The notes under the pieces: generated by a model | Seen by the model: the letters and a program-made list of their open reading frames with translations, nothing else | Told to the model about the DNA's origin: nothing | Database searches by the model: none | DNA from: CAZGWJ01 sp964529445 | GTDB lineage: Bacteria; Oederibacteriota; Muellerivitia; Muellerivitales; Muellerivitaceae | Assembly (NCBI GenBank): GCA_964529445.1 | Contig: CAZGWJ010000012.1 | Location: forward strand, 1-45,532 | Direction of reading: 5' to 3' | Length of the DNA stretch: 45,532 nucleotides | Shown: positions 1-8,074 of the stretch, one piece after another | Position numbering within the stretch: position 1 is the stretch's first letter | Layout of the letters: every line of letters starts with the position of its first letter | Program-made: the position numbers and the translations under genes

Positions 1-1031
1 TCCGTCACGGTGGGCGACAGCGTGTTCGTCGGGGTGTGCGTCTTCGTGTAGGTGAAGATCGGCGTGTCGGTCGGAGTCGAGGTGGGGGTGTCTGTCGGCG
101 TATCCGTCGGGGTGTCCGTGACCGTGTCCGTGTCCGTGGAGGTCGGCGTCACGGTGATGCGGGGGTCCACCGGCCAGTAATCGGCGGCCACGCTCCACTG
201 GTTGGTGTCCGAACCCGCCGGCGGGAACGAAACCGGGAAGGGCCCGAACGCCTGGGCGAAGTACGCTTCCGTGCCGCCGGTCCCGACGGAGACCATCGAA
301 CCGGGTTCGATCTGGAAGGCGATCCAGTATTGCCCCGCCGCCAGCGTCACCTGGGGGACAATCAGGACGTTCCATCCCGGGACCGCCGCCTGGGGTGCGC
401 TCTCGGTGAGCAGAGTCGAGGGGCTCAAACCCGACGAGCCATAGAGGGCCATGCGAACCTGCCCCGCCGCGGTCTTCAGGTGAATCCGAAGGGCGTGGAC
501 CTTCCCGCCCTGCCCCAGCGTCGTCAGGTCGGCCATGACGTATCCGGGATAGTCCGCCGCCCCTTCTCCGATGAAAGTGTTCCCGAAGGAGAGGATGTTG
601 AAAGGGGTCTGCGTGGGCGTGAAGGTCCATGTGGGCGTGAACGAATCGGTGGAGGTGGGGGTCTCAGTCGGCGTATTTGTCGGCGTCGGAGTGACCGTAA
701 CGGACGGCGTAGGTGTGATGGTGAAGGTGTCGGTGGGACTGGACGTATCCGTATCCGTGGGGGTCGTCGTCACGGTGTGAGTGTCGGAAGGCGTGGTCGT
801 GAAGGAGGGTGTCTCGGTCGGCGTGAAGGAGGAGGTCGAGGTGCCGGTCTCCGTAACCGTGCAAGTCACGCTGGGAGTGGGGGTGATCGTGAAGGTCTCG
901 GTGACGGGCACCACATAGACGGTCGTGGGCGCTGAAGGGGCGGGAGGGGTCGGAGCGGCGGTCTTCTTGCAGGCCATCCCCGCGAACAGGATGACGGACA
1001 ACCCCATCAAAACAGAAAGCGATCTTTTCAT
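1..1031 (-). CDS. Thr/Pro-linker lipoprotein, partial at left edge
   Basis: Unrecognised exported protein. The frame is open from ATG at 1031 to the window edge, so the C-terminus is missing. The first ~21 residues form a signal peptide with two basic residues and a hydrophobic core. It ends in FAGMAC, a poor but possible lipobox, followed by KK. Residues ~25-130 are a linker in which nearly every second residue is Thr (TPT, TDT, TFT). A globular beta-rich segment of ~125 residues follows (about 590-180 on the plus strand; it includes GGKVHALRIHLK and LAAGQYWIAFQIE) and looks like a jelly-roll or carbohydrate-binding type fold. A second Thr/Pro tract then runs off the edge. I infer an envelope-anchored surface protein with stalk-like linkers. 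It shares its style with three other genes in the window. No promoter is clear; a CAGGT/ACCTG dyad lies at 1076-1094 upstream. Confidence 0.75.
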   Translation of the reverse strand, partial: MKRSLSVLMGLSVILFAGMACKKTAAPTPPAPSAPTTVYVVPVTETFTITPTPSVTCTVTETGTSTSSFTPTETPSFTTTPSDTHTVTTTPTDTDTSSPTDTFTITPTPSVTVTPTPTNTPTETPTSTDSFTPTWTFTPTQTPFNILSFGNTFIGEGAADYPGYVMADLTTLGQGGKVHALRIHLKTAAGQVRMALYGSSGLSPSTLLTESAPQAAVPGWNVLIVPQVTLAAGQYWIAFQIEPGSMVSVGTGGTEAYFAQAFGPFPVSFPPAGSDTNQWSVAADYWPVDPRITVTPTSTDTDTVTDTPTDTPTDTPTSTPTDTPIFTYTKTHTPTNTLSPTVT

Positions 1032-1400
1032 GCCTACCCCCCGGGATCCTGAAACCAACGAGGACGCAAGCATAGCAGGTTATGCGTTTACCTGTTTATT
1101 GAAATTAAGCCCTAAACCAAAGAATCCCGTGAAATATTACCGCATGGGTCAGCAGGCGTCCCCTCACCCATCATTCGTCGCGAAAATCACGCTCGAATGA
1201 TTGTCCTCTCCCGCCCCGTGGTGAGCTTGCCGAATCCATTGCGGGAGAGGGGTAAGGGGAGCGGGGGATTTTCCGCTGTCCGCGCCTCCATCCTGTTCAA
1301 AACGTGGGTTTGACGACCCCAGATTTATACATCGCGGACGTCTTGGACAACATTAACCCAGTAATACTGAATTCCATGAAATCTGACCACCGGTGATTCC
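1032..1400. other. Gene-free gap with structured repeat copy 1
   Basis: Between the aconitase stop and the start of the lipoprotein gene I see no credible gene. The gap holds a CAGGT/ACCTG dyad (1076-1094) just upstream of the lipoprotein gene and the first copy of a ~110-bp hairpin-forming repeat (1156-1266). The AT-richer stretch 1310-1395 shows no structure I can name. Confidence 0.6.
1156..1266 (+). repeat. Structured intergenic repeat, copy 1
   Basis: A ~111-bp sequence recurs almost identically, inverted, at 3696-3807. Inside it are three nested dyads: an outer pair CCCTCACCC with GGGTAAGGG, a small hairpin ATCATTCG with CGAATGAT, and a larger one CCTCTCCCGC with GCGGGAGAGG. It has no coding capacity. 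This layout resembles REP/MITE-like palindromic elements, and CCCTCACCC...CTCTCCCGC strings are a pattern I recall from intergenic repeats of many bacteria. Confidence 0.85.
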
Positions 1401-3407
1401 CTAGCTCTTACGTTGGGATCCCCTCTTCCGCTTCGAAGGGACCTTCCCCCGCGATCCTTCCCGAGCGGCCTCGTTCCTCGTCCTCGTGTGATTCAGCAAC
1501 CCCCCGGCCAGGATGATCTCTTTCTGGCGCGAGGACAGGCCATGCACCGCCTGGAGGGATTTCCCGGTCGTGAGGTCCTTCACCGGGAAGGGATGGTCGC
1601 CCGCCAGCACCTGCTTCAGGTCGGGGATCTCCAGCATGTCGCCCTGGGAGAGGGAGTCGTAGTCGGCCGGGTTCACGAAAGTGACCGGAAGGATCCCGAA
1701 ATTGACCAGGTTGGCGCGATGGATCCGCGCGAAGGATTTCGCGATGACCGCCCTCACGCCCAGGTACATCGGGGCCAAGGCCGCGTGCTCCCGGGAGGAA
1801 CCCTGCCCGTAGTTCTCGCCTCCCACGACGAATCCGCCACCCGCCTCCTTCGCCCGCTTGGCGAAAGTCGGGTCCACCGAGGCGAACACATGCTCGGAGA
1901 TGGCCGGGATGTTCGAGCGGAGCGGCAGGATCCTGGCCCCCGCAGGCATGATGTGATCGGTCGTGATGTTGTCCCCCACCTTCAGGAGCACCACCCCTTC
2001 GAGACGGTCCCCGGGCGCCTCCTTGACCGGCAGGGGTTTGATGTTGGGTCCCAGGGCCACCTTGACCTTGGTCCCCTCCTTGGGGGGAACGAGAATCCCG
2101 TCCTCCCCTGCGGGTACGGACGGCGCGGAACGGAACGAGGGAATCTTGCCGAGCTTTCGCGGATCGGTGATGCGCCCGGCAAGCGCGGAAGCCACGCAGG
2201 TCTCGGGCGAGGCCAGGTACACGTTGGCGTCCTTGGTGCCGCTTCTCCCTTCGAAGTTGCGGTTGAAGGACCTCAGGGACACCGCGCCCGAACGGGGCGC
2301 CTGGCCCATGCCGATGCAGGGGCCACAAGCCGATTCGAGCACCCTCACGCCTGCGGCCACCATGTCGGCCAGGGCGCCGTTGCGGGCGATCAGGTCGAGC
2401 ACTCGGCGCGACCCGGGCGAAACGGTCATGGAAACATCGGGGTGAACGCTCTTCCCCTTCAGGGCCGCGGCCACGACCATCAGGTCCTCGTACGAACTGT
2501 TGGTGCAAGAGCCCACGCAGACCTGGTCCACGGGGGCCTCCTTGAGTTTCGAAACCTCCACCACTCGGTCCGGACTGTGCGGCATGGCCGCGAGGGGCTC
2601 CATCCTCGAGAGATCGACGATGAGGGTCTCGTCGTGGGGGGCACCGGGATCGGGCTCGAGAGGGCGGAAATCCTTCGGCCTTCCCATCTGCTTGAGGAAT
2701 GCCTTCGTGACGGCATCCGAGGGAAACAGGGAGGACGTGGCACCAAGTTCCGCGCCCATGTTAGTGATGGTGGCCCTCTGGGGCACGGATAGGCTCGCCA
2801 CGCCCGGCCCCGCGTATTCGAGCACCTTGCCCACGCCGCCCTTCACGGTGAGCCGACGGAGGATCTCCAGGATCACATCCTTGGCGGAGACCCAGGGCTT
2901 TAAGGTCCCCTTCAGTTCGACCTTCAAGACTTGGGGGCAGGCCAGGTAGAAAGGCCCGCCGCCCATGGCCACCGCCACGTCGAGCCCCCCAGCCCCGATG
3001 GCCAGCTGGCCCAGCCCTCCTCCCGTCGGGGTATGGGAATCGGACCCCAGGAGAGTCGAGCCGGGAACGCCGAACCGCTCCAAATGGACCTGATGGCAGA
3101 TACCGTTACCCGGGGGGGAGAAATGGACGCCGTATTTCGCGGCCACGGTCTGGAGATATCGGTGGTCGTCGGCGTTCTCGAACCCGGTCTGCAGCATATT
3201 GTGATCCACGTAGGAGACGGAAAGCTGGGTCCTGACGCGGGGGATGCCCATTGCCTCGAATTGGAGGTAGGCCATGGTGCCGGTGGCATCCTGGGTGAGG
3301 GTCTGGTCGATGCGGATGCCGATCTCACTTCCGGCCTCCAGCGACCCCGAAACGAGGTGGGACGACAGGATCTTTTGCACGATGTTCTGGGGTTTGATCT
3401 CCGGCAT
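1401..3407 (-). CDS. acn: Aconitate hydratase (short, Aquifex-type)
   Basis: Interconverts citrate and isocitrate in the TCA cycle, in the cytoplasm, using a [4Fe-4S] cluster. Cluster cysteines are visible in VGSCTNSS (~301) and ACGPCIG (~361 and 364). DSHTPTGGG (~123) is the conserved substrate-binding loop, and the C-terminal swivel domain carries ENYGQGSSREH (~531) and SFARIHRANL. At ~668 residues it matches the compact aconitase class rather than the ~900-residue AcnA. The frame opens at TTG 3419, but GGAGG (3417-3413) overlaps that codon and sits five bases before ATG 3407, so I take 3407 as the start; ATG 3410 is the alternative. The C-terminus ends in an unusual Lys/Arg/Ser-rich tail of ~30 residues. 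It stands alone between two inverted repeat copies and downstream of a terminator, so it probably has its own promoter, which I could not locate. Confidence 0.95.
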   Translation of the reverse strand: MPEIKPQNIVQKILSSHLVSGSLEAGSEIGIRIDQTLTQDATGTMAYLQFEAMGIPRVRTQLSVSYVDHNMLQTGFENADDHRYLQTVAAKYGVHFSPPGNGICHQVHLERFGVPGSTLLGSDSHTPTGGGLGQLAIGAGGLDVAVAMGGGPFYLACPQVLKVELKGTLKPWVSAKDVILEILRRLTVKGGVGKVLEYAGPGVASLSVPQRATITNMGAELGATSSLFPSDAVTKAFLKQMGRPKDFRPLEPDPGAPHDETLIVDLSRMEPLAAMPHSPDRVVEVSKLKEAPVDQVCVGSCTNSSYEDLMVVAAALKGKSVHPDVSMTVSPGSRRVLDLIARNGALADMVAAGVRVLESACGPCIGMGQAPRSGAVSLRSFNRNFEGRSGTKDANVYLASPETCVASALAGRITDPRKLGKIPSFRSAPSVPAGEDGILVPPKEGTKVKVALGPNIKPLPVKEAPGDRLEGVVLLKVGDNITTDHIMPAGARILPLRSNIPAISEHVFASVDPTFAKRAKEAGGGFVVGGENYGQGSSREHAALAPMYLGVRAVIAKSFARIHRANLVNFGILPVTFVNPADYDSLSQGDMLEIPDLKQVLAGDHPFPVKDLTTGKSLQAVHGLSSRQKEIILAGGLLNHTRTRNEAAREGSRGKVPSKRKRGSQRKS

Positions 3408-3433
3408 CATTTCCTCCAAGGAAGCTCGGCTTG

Positions 3434-3465
3434 AACCGCGAAGCCGCGAAGGACGCGAAGGGTTT
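3434..3465 (+). repeat. AACCGC-headed 9-bp tandem motif
   Basis: AACCGCGAAG is followed by two further CGCGAAG units spaced nine bases apart (CCGCGAAGGACGCGAAGGG). Similar AACCGC-headed short-period repeats occur at 33066-33096 and 41183-41277, always between genes. Confidence 0.6.
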
Positions 3466-3503
3466 CGCCTTCATTCGGGCCTTGGGACAGGGCCTATAAA
3501 ACA

Positions 3504-3531
3504 AAAGCGGGTCTACTCATAGACCCGCTTT
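3504..3531 (-). terminator. Intrinsic terminator after epimerase/icd
   Basis: A perfect 12-bp stem AAAGCGGGTCTA/TAGACCCGCTTT has a four-base loop and, on the minus strand, is followed by TTTTGTTTTAT. It lies ~330 bp downstream of the SDR epimerase stop and should end the PAS-Fis/icd/epimerase transcript before aconitase. Confidence 0.85.
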
Positions 3532-3695
3532 GGAATGCTATTATCCGGCAACAAGAACCTGACAATCAACCGGACAAAGACCTGAAAAATTAACGACAAA
3601 GTCGTCCGGCCTTGTCGTCAATTCCTCATTCCTAATTTCACATCACTGCCGTCCAAGACATTCCGATACGTGGGTTTTGCGGTATCGCAAACAAG

Positions 3696-3807
3696 CCCCC
3701 TCTCCCCTTCCCCCTCTCCCGCAATGGATTCGGCAAGCTCACCACGGGGCGGGAGAGGACAATCATTCGAGCGTGAAATTTGCGAAGAATGATGGGTGAG
3801 GGGGCGT
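3696..3807 (-). repeat. Structured intergenic repeat, copy 2 (inverted)
   Basis: Reverse-complement copy of the element at 1156-1266, with only a handful of differences over ~110 bp. The GCGGGAGAGG/CCTCTCCCGC hairpin is intact and most of the ATCATTCG/CGAATGAT hairpin is kept. Together the two copies bracket the aconitase gene. Confidence 0.85.
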
Positions 3808-3858
3808 CCGGTGTAACTCGTTGGCTGGGTTATTTTGGATAAGACTGATTTCACATCC

Positions 3859-4893
3859 CTAATTGCTGGTACTGTTGCCCCAGGGGTTGAAATCCATGCC
3901 CTCCGGCAGGACGGGTCTCGTTTTCGACCTCCACGCCGAAATCATCAGGTCCTCGAAGGGTTCATCCTCCACCATCCGCGTGCGCCCGGTGCGGTCCATC
4001 CATTCCACCTGACGCCGGAAGGTCTCGACCAGGGGCACCGTGGTCCTGAACCCGAGGTCCCGGGCGGCCTTCGAGTTGTCGAAGACGGAGTCGTAACGGT
4101 AGATGTACTTCACGCCCACCGCGCGGCGCGGTGCGTTCTCGTAGAGCCAATCGGTCGGGATATGCTCGATGACGGGTTCCCTTCCCAGCGCGCGACCCAT
4201 CTCCCGGAAAACCCCATCCCAGGTCGTGTGCTCGTCGGACGTCAGATGGTAGGCCTGTCCGTAGGCCTTCTCGTTGAGGAGGGCGTTCACGAACCCACGG
4301 GCCACGTCCGAGACATGGGCGATGGCCCACTTCGTCTTCCCGTCGTCCATCACGATGACGGGTTTCCCCTCCCGGATCCGGGAGGGGGTCGAATCGTCGA
4401 AGAGGAGGCCGGAACAGGTCGTTCCCTCCCCCGTGGTGAAGGAGGGACGGAGGACCGTGGCATGAGTCCCCTGCTTGCCCTCGTTCCCCAGTAGGATGGA
4501 TTCGATGCTGGATTTGTTTCGCCCGTAGTCCCCCACCGGACGGTGGGGTTCGTCGTCCGTGGCCGGGAGTTTCGTCATGGGTCCGCCGTACACGCAGACG
4601 GTGGAGCACACCACCACGTGCTTCGCGCGGCCCCAGAAGGCCCTGACGACGGACTCGGCGTTGTCGGGATGGAAAGCCACCATATCGATGACGGCGTCGA
4701 AGACGTGGCCCTTCATCTGCGCCTCGAACTCGGGGTACTTCCAGCGGTCGCCATGGAGTGTCTTCACGCCTTCCGGGATGCGCAATTCGGTCACGCCCCG
4801 GTTGAACACCGTGACGTCGTCGCCGCGCTCGACCAATTGCGTGGTGATGGCGGTGGAGATGAGCCCCGTCCCGCCGATGATGAGGACCTTCAT
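3859..4893 (-). CDS. NAD-dependent epimerase/dehydratase (extended SDR)
   Basis: A 344-residue extended short-chain dehydrogenase/reductase. The N-terminus MKVLIIGGTGLIS is the Rossmann dinucleotide loop. The catalytic Tyr-Lys pair is in DYGRNKS (Y123, K127), and VVCSTVCVYG (~97-103) precedes it as the usual Ser/Thr-bearing strand. The substrate is unknown; the family acts on nucleotide sugars, and some members are RNA-binding homologues. The frame could begin earlier (4932), but that overlaps icd. ATG 4893 follows the icd stop by 13 bp, has GAGGG about nine bases upstream and gives the canonical N-terminus. It is probably cotranscribed with icd and ended by the terminator at 3504-3531. Its metabolic link to the TCA cycle is not evident. 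Confidence 0.88.
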   Translation of the reverse strand: MKVLIIGGTGLISTAITTQLVERGDDVTVFNRGVTELRIPEGVKTLHGDRWKYPEFEAQMKGHVFDAVIDMVAFHPDNAESVVRAFWGRAKHVVVCSTVCVYGGPMTKLPATDDEPHRPVGDYGRNKSSIESILLGNEGKQGTHATVLRPSFTTGEGTTCSGLLFDDSTPSRIREGKPVIVMDDGKTKWAIAHVSDVARGFVNALLNEKAYGQAYHLTSDEHTTWDGVFREMGRALGREPVIEHIPTDWLYENAPRRAVGVKYIYRYDSVFDNSKAARDLGFRTTVPLVETFRRQVEWMDRTGRTRMVEDEPFEDLMISAWRSKTRPVLPEGMDFNPWGNSTSN

Positions 4894-4906
4894 GGTTGGG
4901 GTTCCC

Positions 4907-6157
<1,251 letters not shown>

Positions 6158-6310
6158 GTCGGGACTCCTTCGGGACCAAACGGGCTGGACGGCGGATTGA
6201 TGATAAGCGGTTCGAGGAAAGCCGTCAATGACCGCCGGACTCTGCCCGACGGAGGGAGAAAATAGATGCGGGGAGGGAGAAGGCAAGGGAAACGGCGACT
6301 CACGCAAACG

Positions 6311-6958
6311 TCAAGAGGAGATGCGGTTCCTGAAGTCCCGGGCATCGAGCCCGTGCTTGCGCAGGCGCCTTTGGAGGGTCTTCACGCTGAACCCCGCCTC
6401 ATAGGCCACGGCGTTCATATCGCCCTTCATTCTTTTCAGGGACTCCACCAAACCGGCCTTCTCCGTCGCGTCCAGGCGCTCGCGCAGGGCGTGCCCGACT
6501 CCGTCCCTCGGGTTCAGGTCGGGGAGGGCGTCGGGAAAGGACTCCGCCTTCCCCTCCTCCGCGTTCCGGATGAGGTCCGTGACATCCCGCGTGACCTCCA
6601 CCGCGAAGCGTTTCCCGTCCCGCATCCCGGGAAGAGGATATCCGATCACCTCCATGCGCCGCTTCATGCCGGCGACTTCGCGCTCGAAGAAGCGGCTGTG
6701 CCAAGCGCCGTCCTCGAAGGTTTTCACGACAGGACACCAGGGGCAGTTCTCCTTGAAACCGTTGACGTAGGCATGACAGGGACGCCCCCTTAGGGTCGCC
6801 AGATCGTAGCCGGAATCCGCGCGGGCCCGTTCATTGGCCCAGACCACCTTGAAGTCGGAATCCACGACCTTCACCGAGGCGGGCATCCCGTCGAGGATCT
6901 CCTGGAGGAACGGGAATTTACGGTACAGGGCGGGCGGGAGGGCTCTCCGAGGACTCAT
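6311..6958 (-). CDS. PAS-domain regulator with Fis-type HTH, no AAA+
   Basis: A cytoplasmic DNA-binding sensor of 215 residues. An N-terminal PAS domain (~15-130) contains Cys61, Cys72 and Cys75 in a C-x10-CPWCP arrangement. I know this from PAS domains of NtrC-type regulators; it could hold a metal or cofactor, which is inference. The C-terminus (~170-213) is a Fis-type helix-turn-helix (NAVAYEAGFSVKTLQRRLRKHG). The sigma54-interacting AAA+ domain normally found between them is absent, so this is not a classical enhancer-binding protein. ATG 6958 has GGGAG six bases upstream; the open frame reaches 7021 but runs into a terminator hairpin. It directly precedes icd on the same strand, and I infer it may regulate icd or aconitase in response to redox or a metabolite. 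Confidence 0.85.
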   Translation of the reverse strand: MSPRRALPPALYRKFPFLQEILDGMPASVKVVDSDFKVVWANERARADSGYDLATLRGRPCHAYVNGFKENCPWCPVVKTFEDGAWHSRFFEREVAGMKRRMEVIGYPLPGMRDGKRFAVEVTRDVTDLIRNAEEGKAESFPDALPDLNPRDGVGHALRERLDATEKAGLVESLKRMKGDMNAVAYEAGFSVKTLQRRLRKHGLDARDFRNRISS

Positions 6959-6992
6959 CAGCGACTCCCATGGAGCATAGGAGAAAATGGCT

Positions 6993-7018
6993 CCCCGCGC
7001 CCGTTTTCGGGCGCGGGG
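6993..7018 (-). terminator. Intrinsic terminator after helical protein gene
   Basis: A perfect 11-bp GC stem CCCCGCGCCCG/CGGGCGCGGGG has a TTTT loop. The minus strand continues into a short T-run (CATTTTCTCC). It sits ~45 bp past the stop of the gene at 7062 and separates it from the PAS-Fis gene. Confidence 0.75.
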
Positions 7019-7061
7019 CACATCCTTCCCTCCGGAAGCCGTGATCCGGCGGGAAGGAACA

Positions 7062-7724
7062 TCAGGAAACCGGGACCGCGACAGGCGAAACGGTCTTTAC
7101 GGACACAGTTGCGGACCATGTCCTCAACTGGCGCTTGTTGTCGATCAATTCCTTTCGCATGGATGCCAGTTTATCGGAAAGGCCCTCCTCCTCGCCTAGG
7201 ACCTCGACAGCCTTGTCCAGGAGTTTCAAGGCCTCCTGCTGCAGTTCCGCCTCCTTTTGGAGCGCGATCGCGAAGGCCTCCTGGCCTGGCGGCGCGGACA
7301 GGGGTGGGTCCGTGCGTAGCACCAAGGACGATGGGATCCCGGTCAATCCGCCGAGATTCTCAAGGACCATCCGGAAGTGCTTCTGAGCCAAGGCCAGGGA
7401 GCGCCATACCCCCTCGGCGGCTCTGGCATCGGACGGATCCACCGAAGCCGTCGCGGAAGCCAGATGGATCACACGACGGTAGTTGACCTCCAGGATCTGA
7501 AAGAGGAAGGAAGCCTTCCTAAGGGTCACCTTGCTGATGTGGGACTTGCTCGTGAGGATCTTCTGAACCTCATGGAGTTTCGTTTCGCACTGTTCCAGGA
7601 GTTCCCGGTTGGCCCGGGCATCTCGGGGACTGATGCGGAGCGCCCTTGATGCGAGATGCTGGACATCCTTGACCAGGCGCTCGACACCCTCGATGATCTG
7701 GTAGAGAGAGAAATAGAAGCTCAT
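7062..7724 (-). CDS. Hypothetical all-helical protein
   Basis: I do not recognise this 220-residue protein. It is predicted almost wholly alpha-helical, with heptad-like Leu/Ala spacing over residues ~5-75 and ~145-205 and a Pro-rich break at ~130-145. It has no signal peptide or membrane segment, so it is likely cytoplasmic. Its start is well supported: AGGAGG lies about six bases before ATG 7724. It has its own terminator downstream (6993-7018) and a low-GC upstream region with a TATAAT candidate at 7811-7816, so it is probably a single-gene transcript. A coiled-coil or four-helix-bundle fold is possible; no function is proposed. Confidence 0.7.
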   Translation of the reverse strand: MSFYFSLYQIIEGVERLVKDVQHLASRALRISPRDARANRELLEQCETKLHEVQKILTSKSHISKVTLRKASFLFQILEVNYRRVIHLASATASVDPSDARAAEGVWRSLALAQKHFRMVLENLGGLTGIPSSLVLRTDPPLSAPPGQEAFAIALQKEAELQQEALKLLDKAVEVLGEEEGLSDKLASMRKELIDNKRQLRTWSATVSVKTVSPVAVPVS

Positions 7725-7866
7725 GACCCACCTCCTCTAAAAAACATCTTCGGACAAATAAAAATATACCATTTGTACCTTTAAAGTACATACATATTGT
7801 TCTTGGCACAATTATATCCCTTATTTATAAGCTTTTTTCGGGTCATTTTTGTCTTTCTTAAATCAA
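7725..7866. promoter_or_regulatory. AT-rich upstream region with candidate promoter
   Basis: This pocket is far more AT-rich than anything nearby. On the minus strand it has a perfect TATAAT (7816-7811) without a convincing -35. Between it and the gene lies a near-palindrome GTACCTTTAAAGTAC (7775-7789). A 10-bp word TCGGACAAAT (7750-7759) recurs inverted at 7879-7888. These may be promoter and operator elements of the gene at 7062-7724, but this is tentative. Confidence 0.35.
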
Positions 7867-8046
7867 TTAATAAGCCATATTTGTCCGATAATTAGAATTA
7901 GCCATTTTTAGGCTATCTTTTCTAGATTTCTCAATGCACTTGGCATTCCTGAAAAACATAGCCCGGCTAGGAGTATCGTAAAAAATGAATACCCTTTCAT
8001 CTTGGTTGCCCTTGGTCAAGTCAAAGGTTCCATGACCATAGCGCAC
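7867..8046 (-). CDS. Small unrecognised protein (59 aa)
   Basis: A low-GC small gene just downstream of the GT39-like glycosyltransferase. GTG 8046 has a perfect AGGAGG exactly seven bases upstream (8059-8054), which is the main reason to believe it. The frame also extends to ATG 8091, overlapping the upstream stop by 17 bp, without a good ribosome site. The product is basic, with no membrane segment or signal peptide, and contains VFIFYDTPSRAMFFRN in its middle. I recognise no family. Its base composition differs sharply from the flanking genes, suggesting recent acquisition or a decaying remnant. It could be translationally linked to the glycosyltransferase operon. Confidence 0.45.
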   Translation of the reverse strand: MRYGHGTFDLTKGNQDERVFIFYDTPSRAMFFRNAKCIEKSRKDSLKMANSNYRTNMAY

Positions 8047-8074
8047 TCGCATACCTCCTGGGTCGACCTGCAGA

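Larger units (their letters stand above)
3408..3858. other. Gene-free gap: terminator, tandem motif, repeat copy 2
   Basis: No credible gene. From left to right it holds the aconitase ribosome site, an AACCGC-headed short tandem motif (3434-3465), a strong minus-strand terminator (3504-3531) and the second copy of the ~112-bp repeat (3696-3807). A 78-codon frame at 3618-3854 runs through the repeat and is not convincing. Confidence 0.6.

Noticed and set aside
36..935. Long plus-strand frames opposite the Thr/Pro tracts
   Set aside because: They are Arg/Gly/Val-rich mirror images of the repeat on the minus strand, with no ribosome site; the minus-strand frame has a signal peptide and a globular domain.
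1413..2792. 459-codon plus-strand frame opposite aconitase
   Set aside because: Low-complexity His/Arg/Gly content and exact overlap with a clear aconitase; it reflects high GC coding sequence on the other strand.
3618..3854. 78-codon minus-strand frame upstream of aconitase
   Set aside because: It runs through the structured repeat at 3696-3807, has no ribosome site and no family resemblance.
7804..7820. TTGGCACAATTATAT as a sigma54 promoter
   Set aside because: The -24-like TGGCAC is present but the -12 TTGC element is missing at the required spacing, and no plus-strand gene follows.
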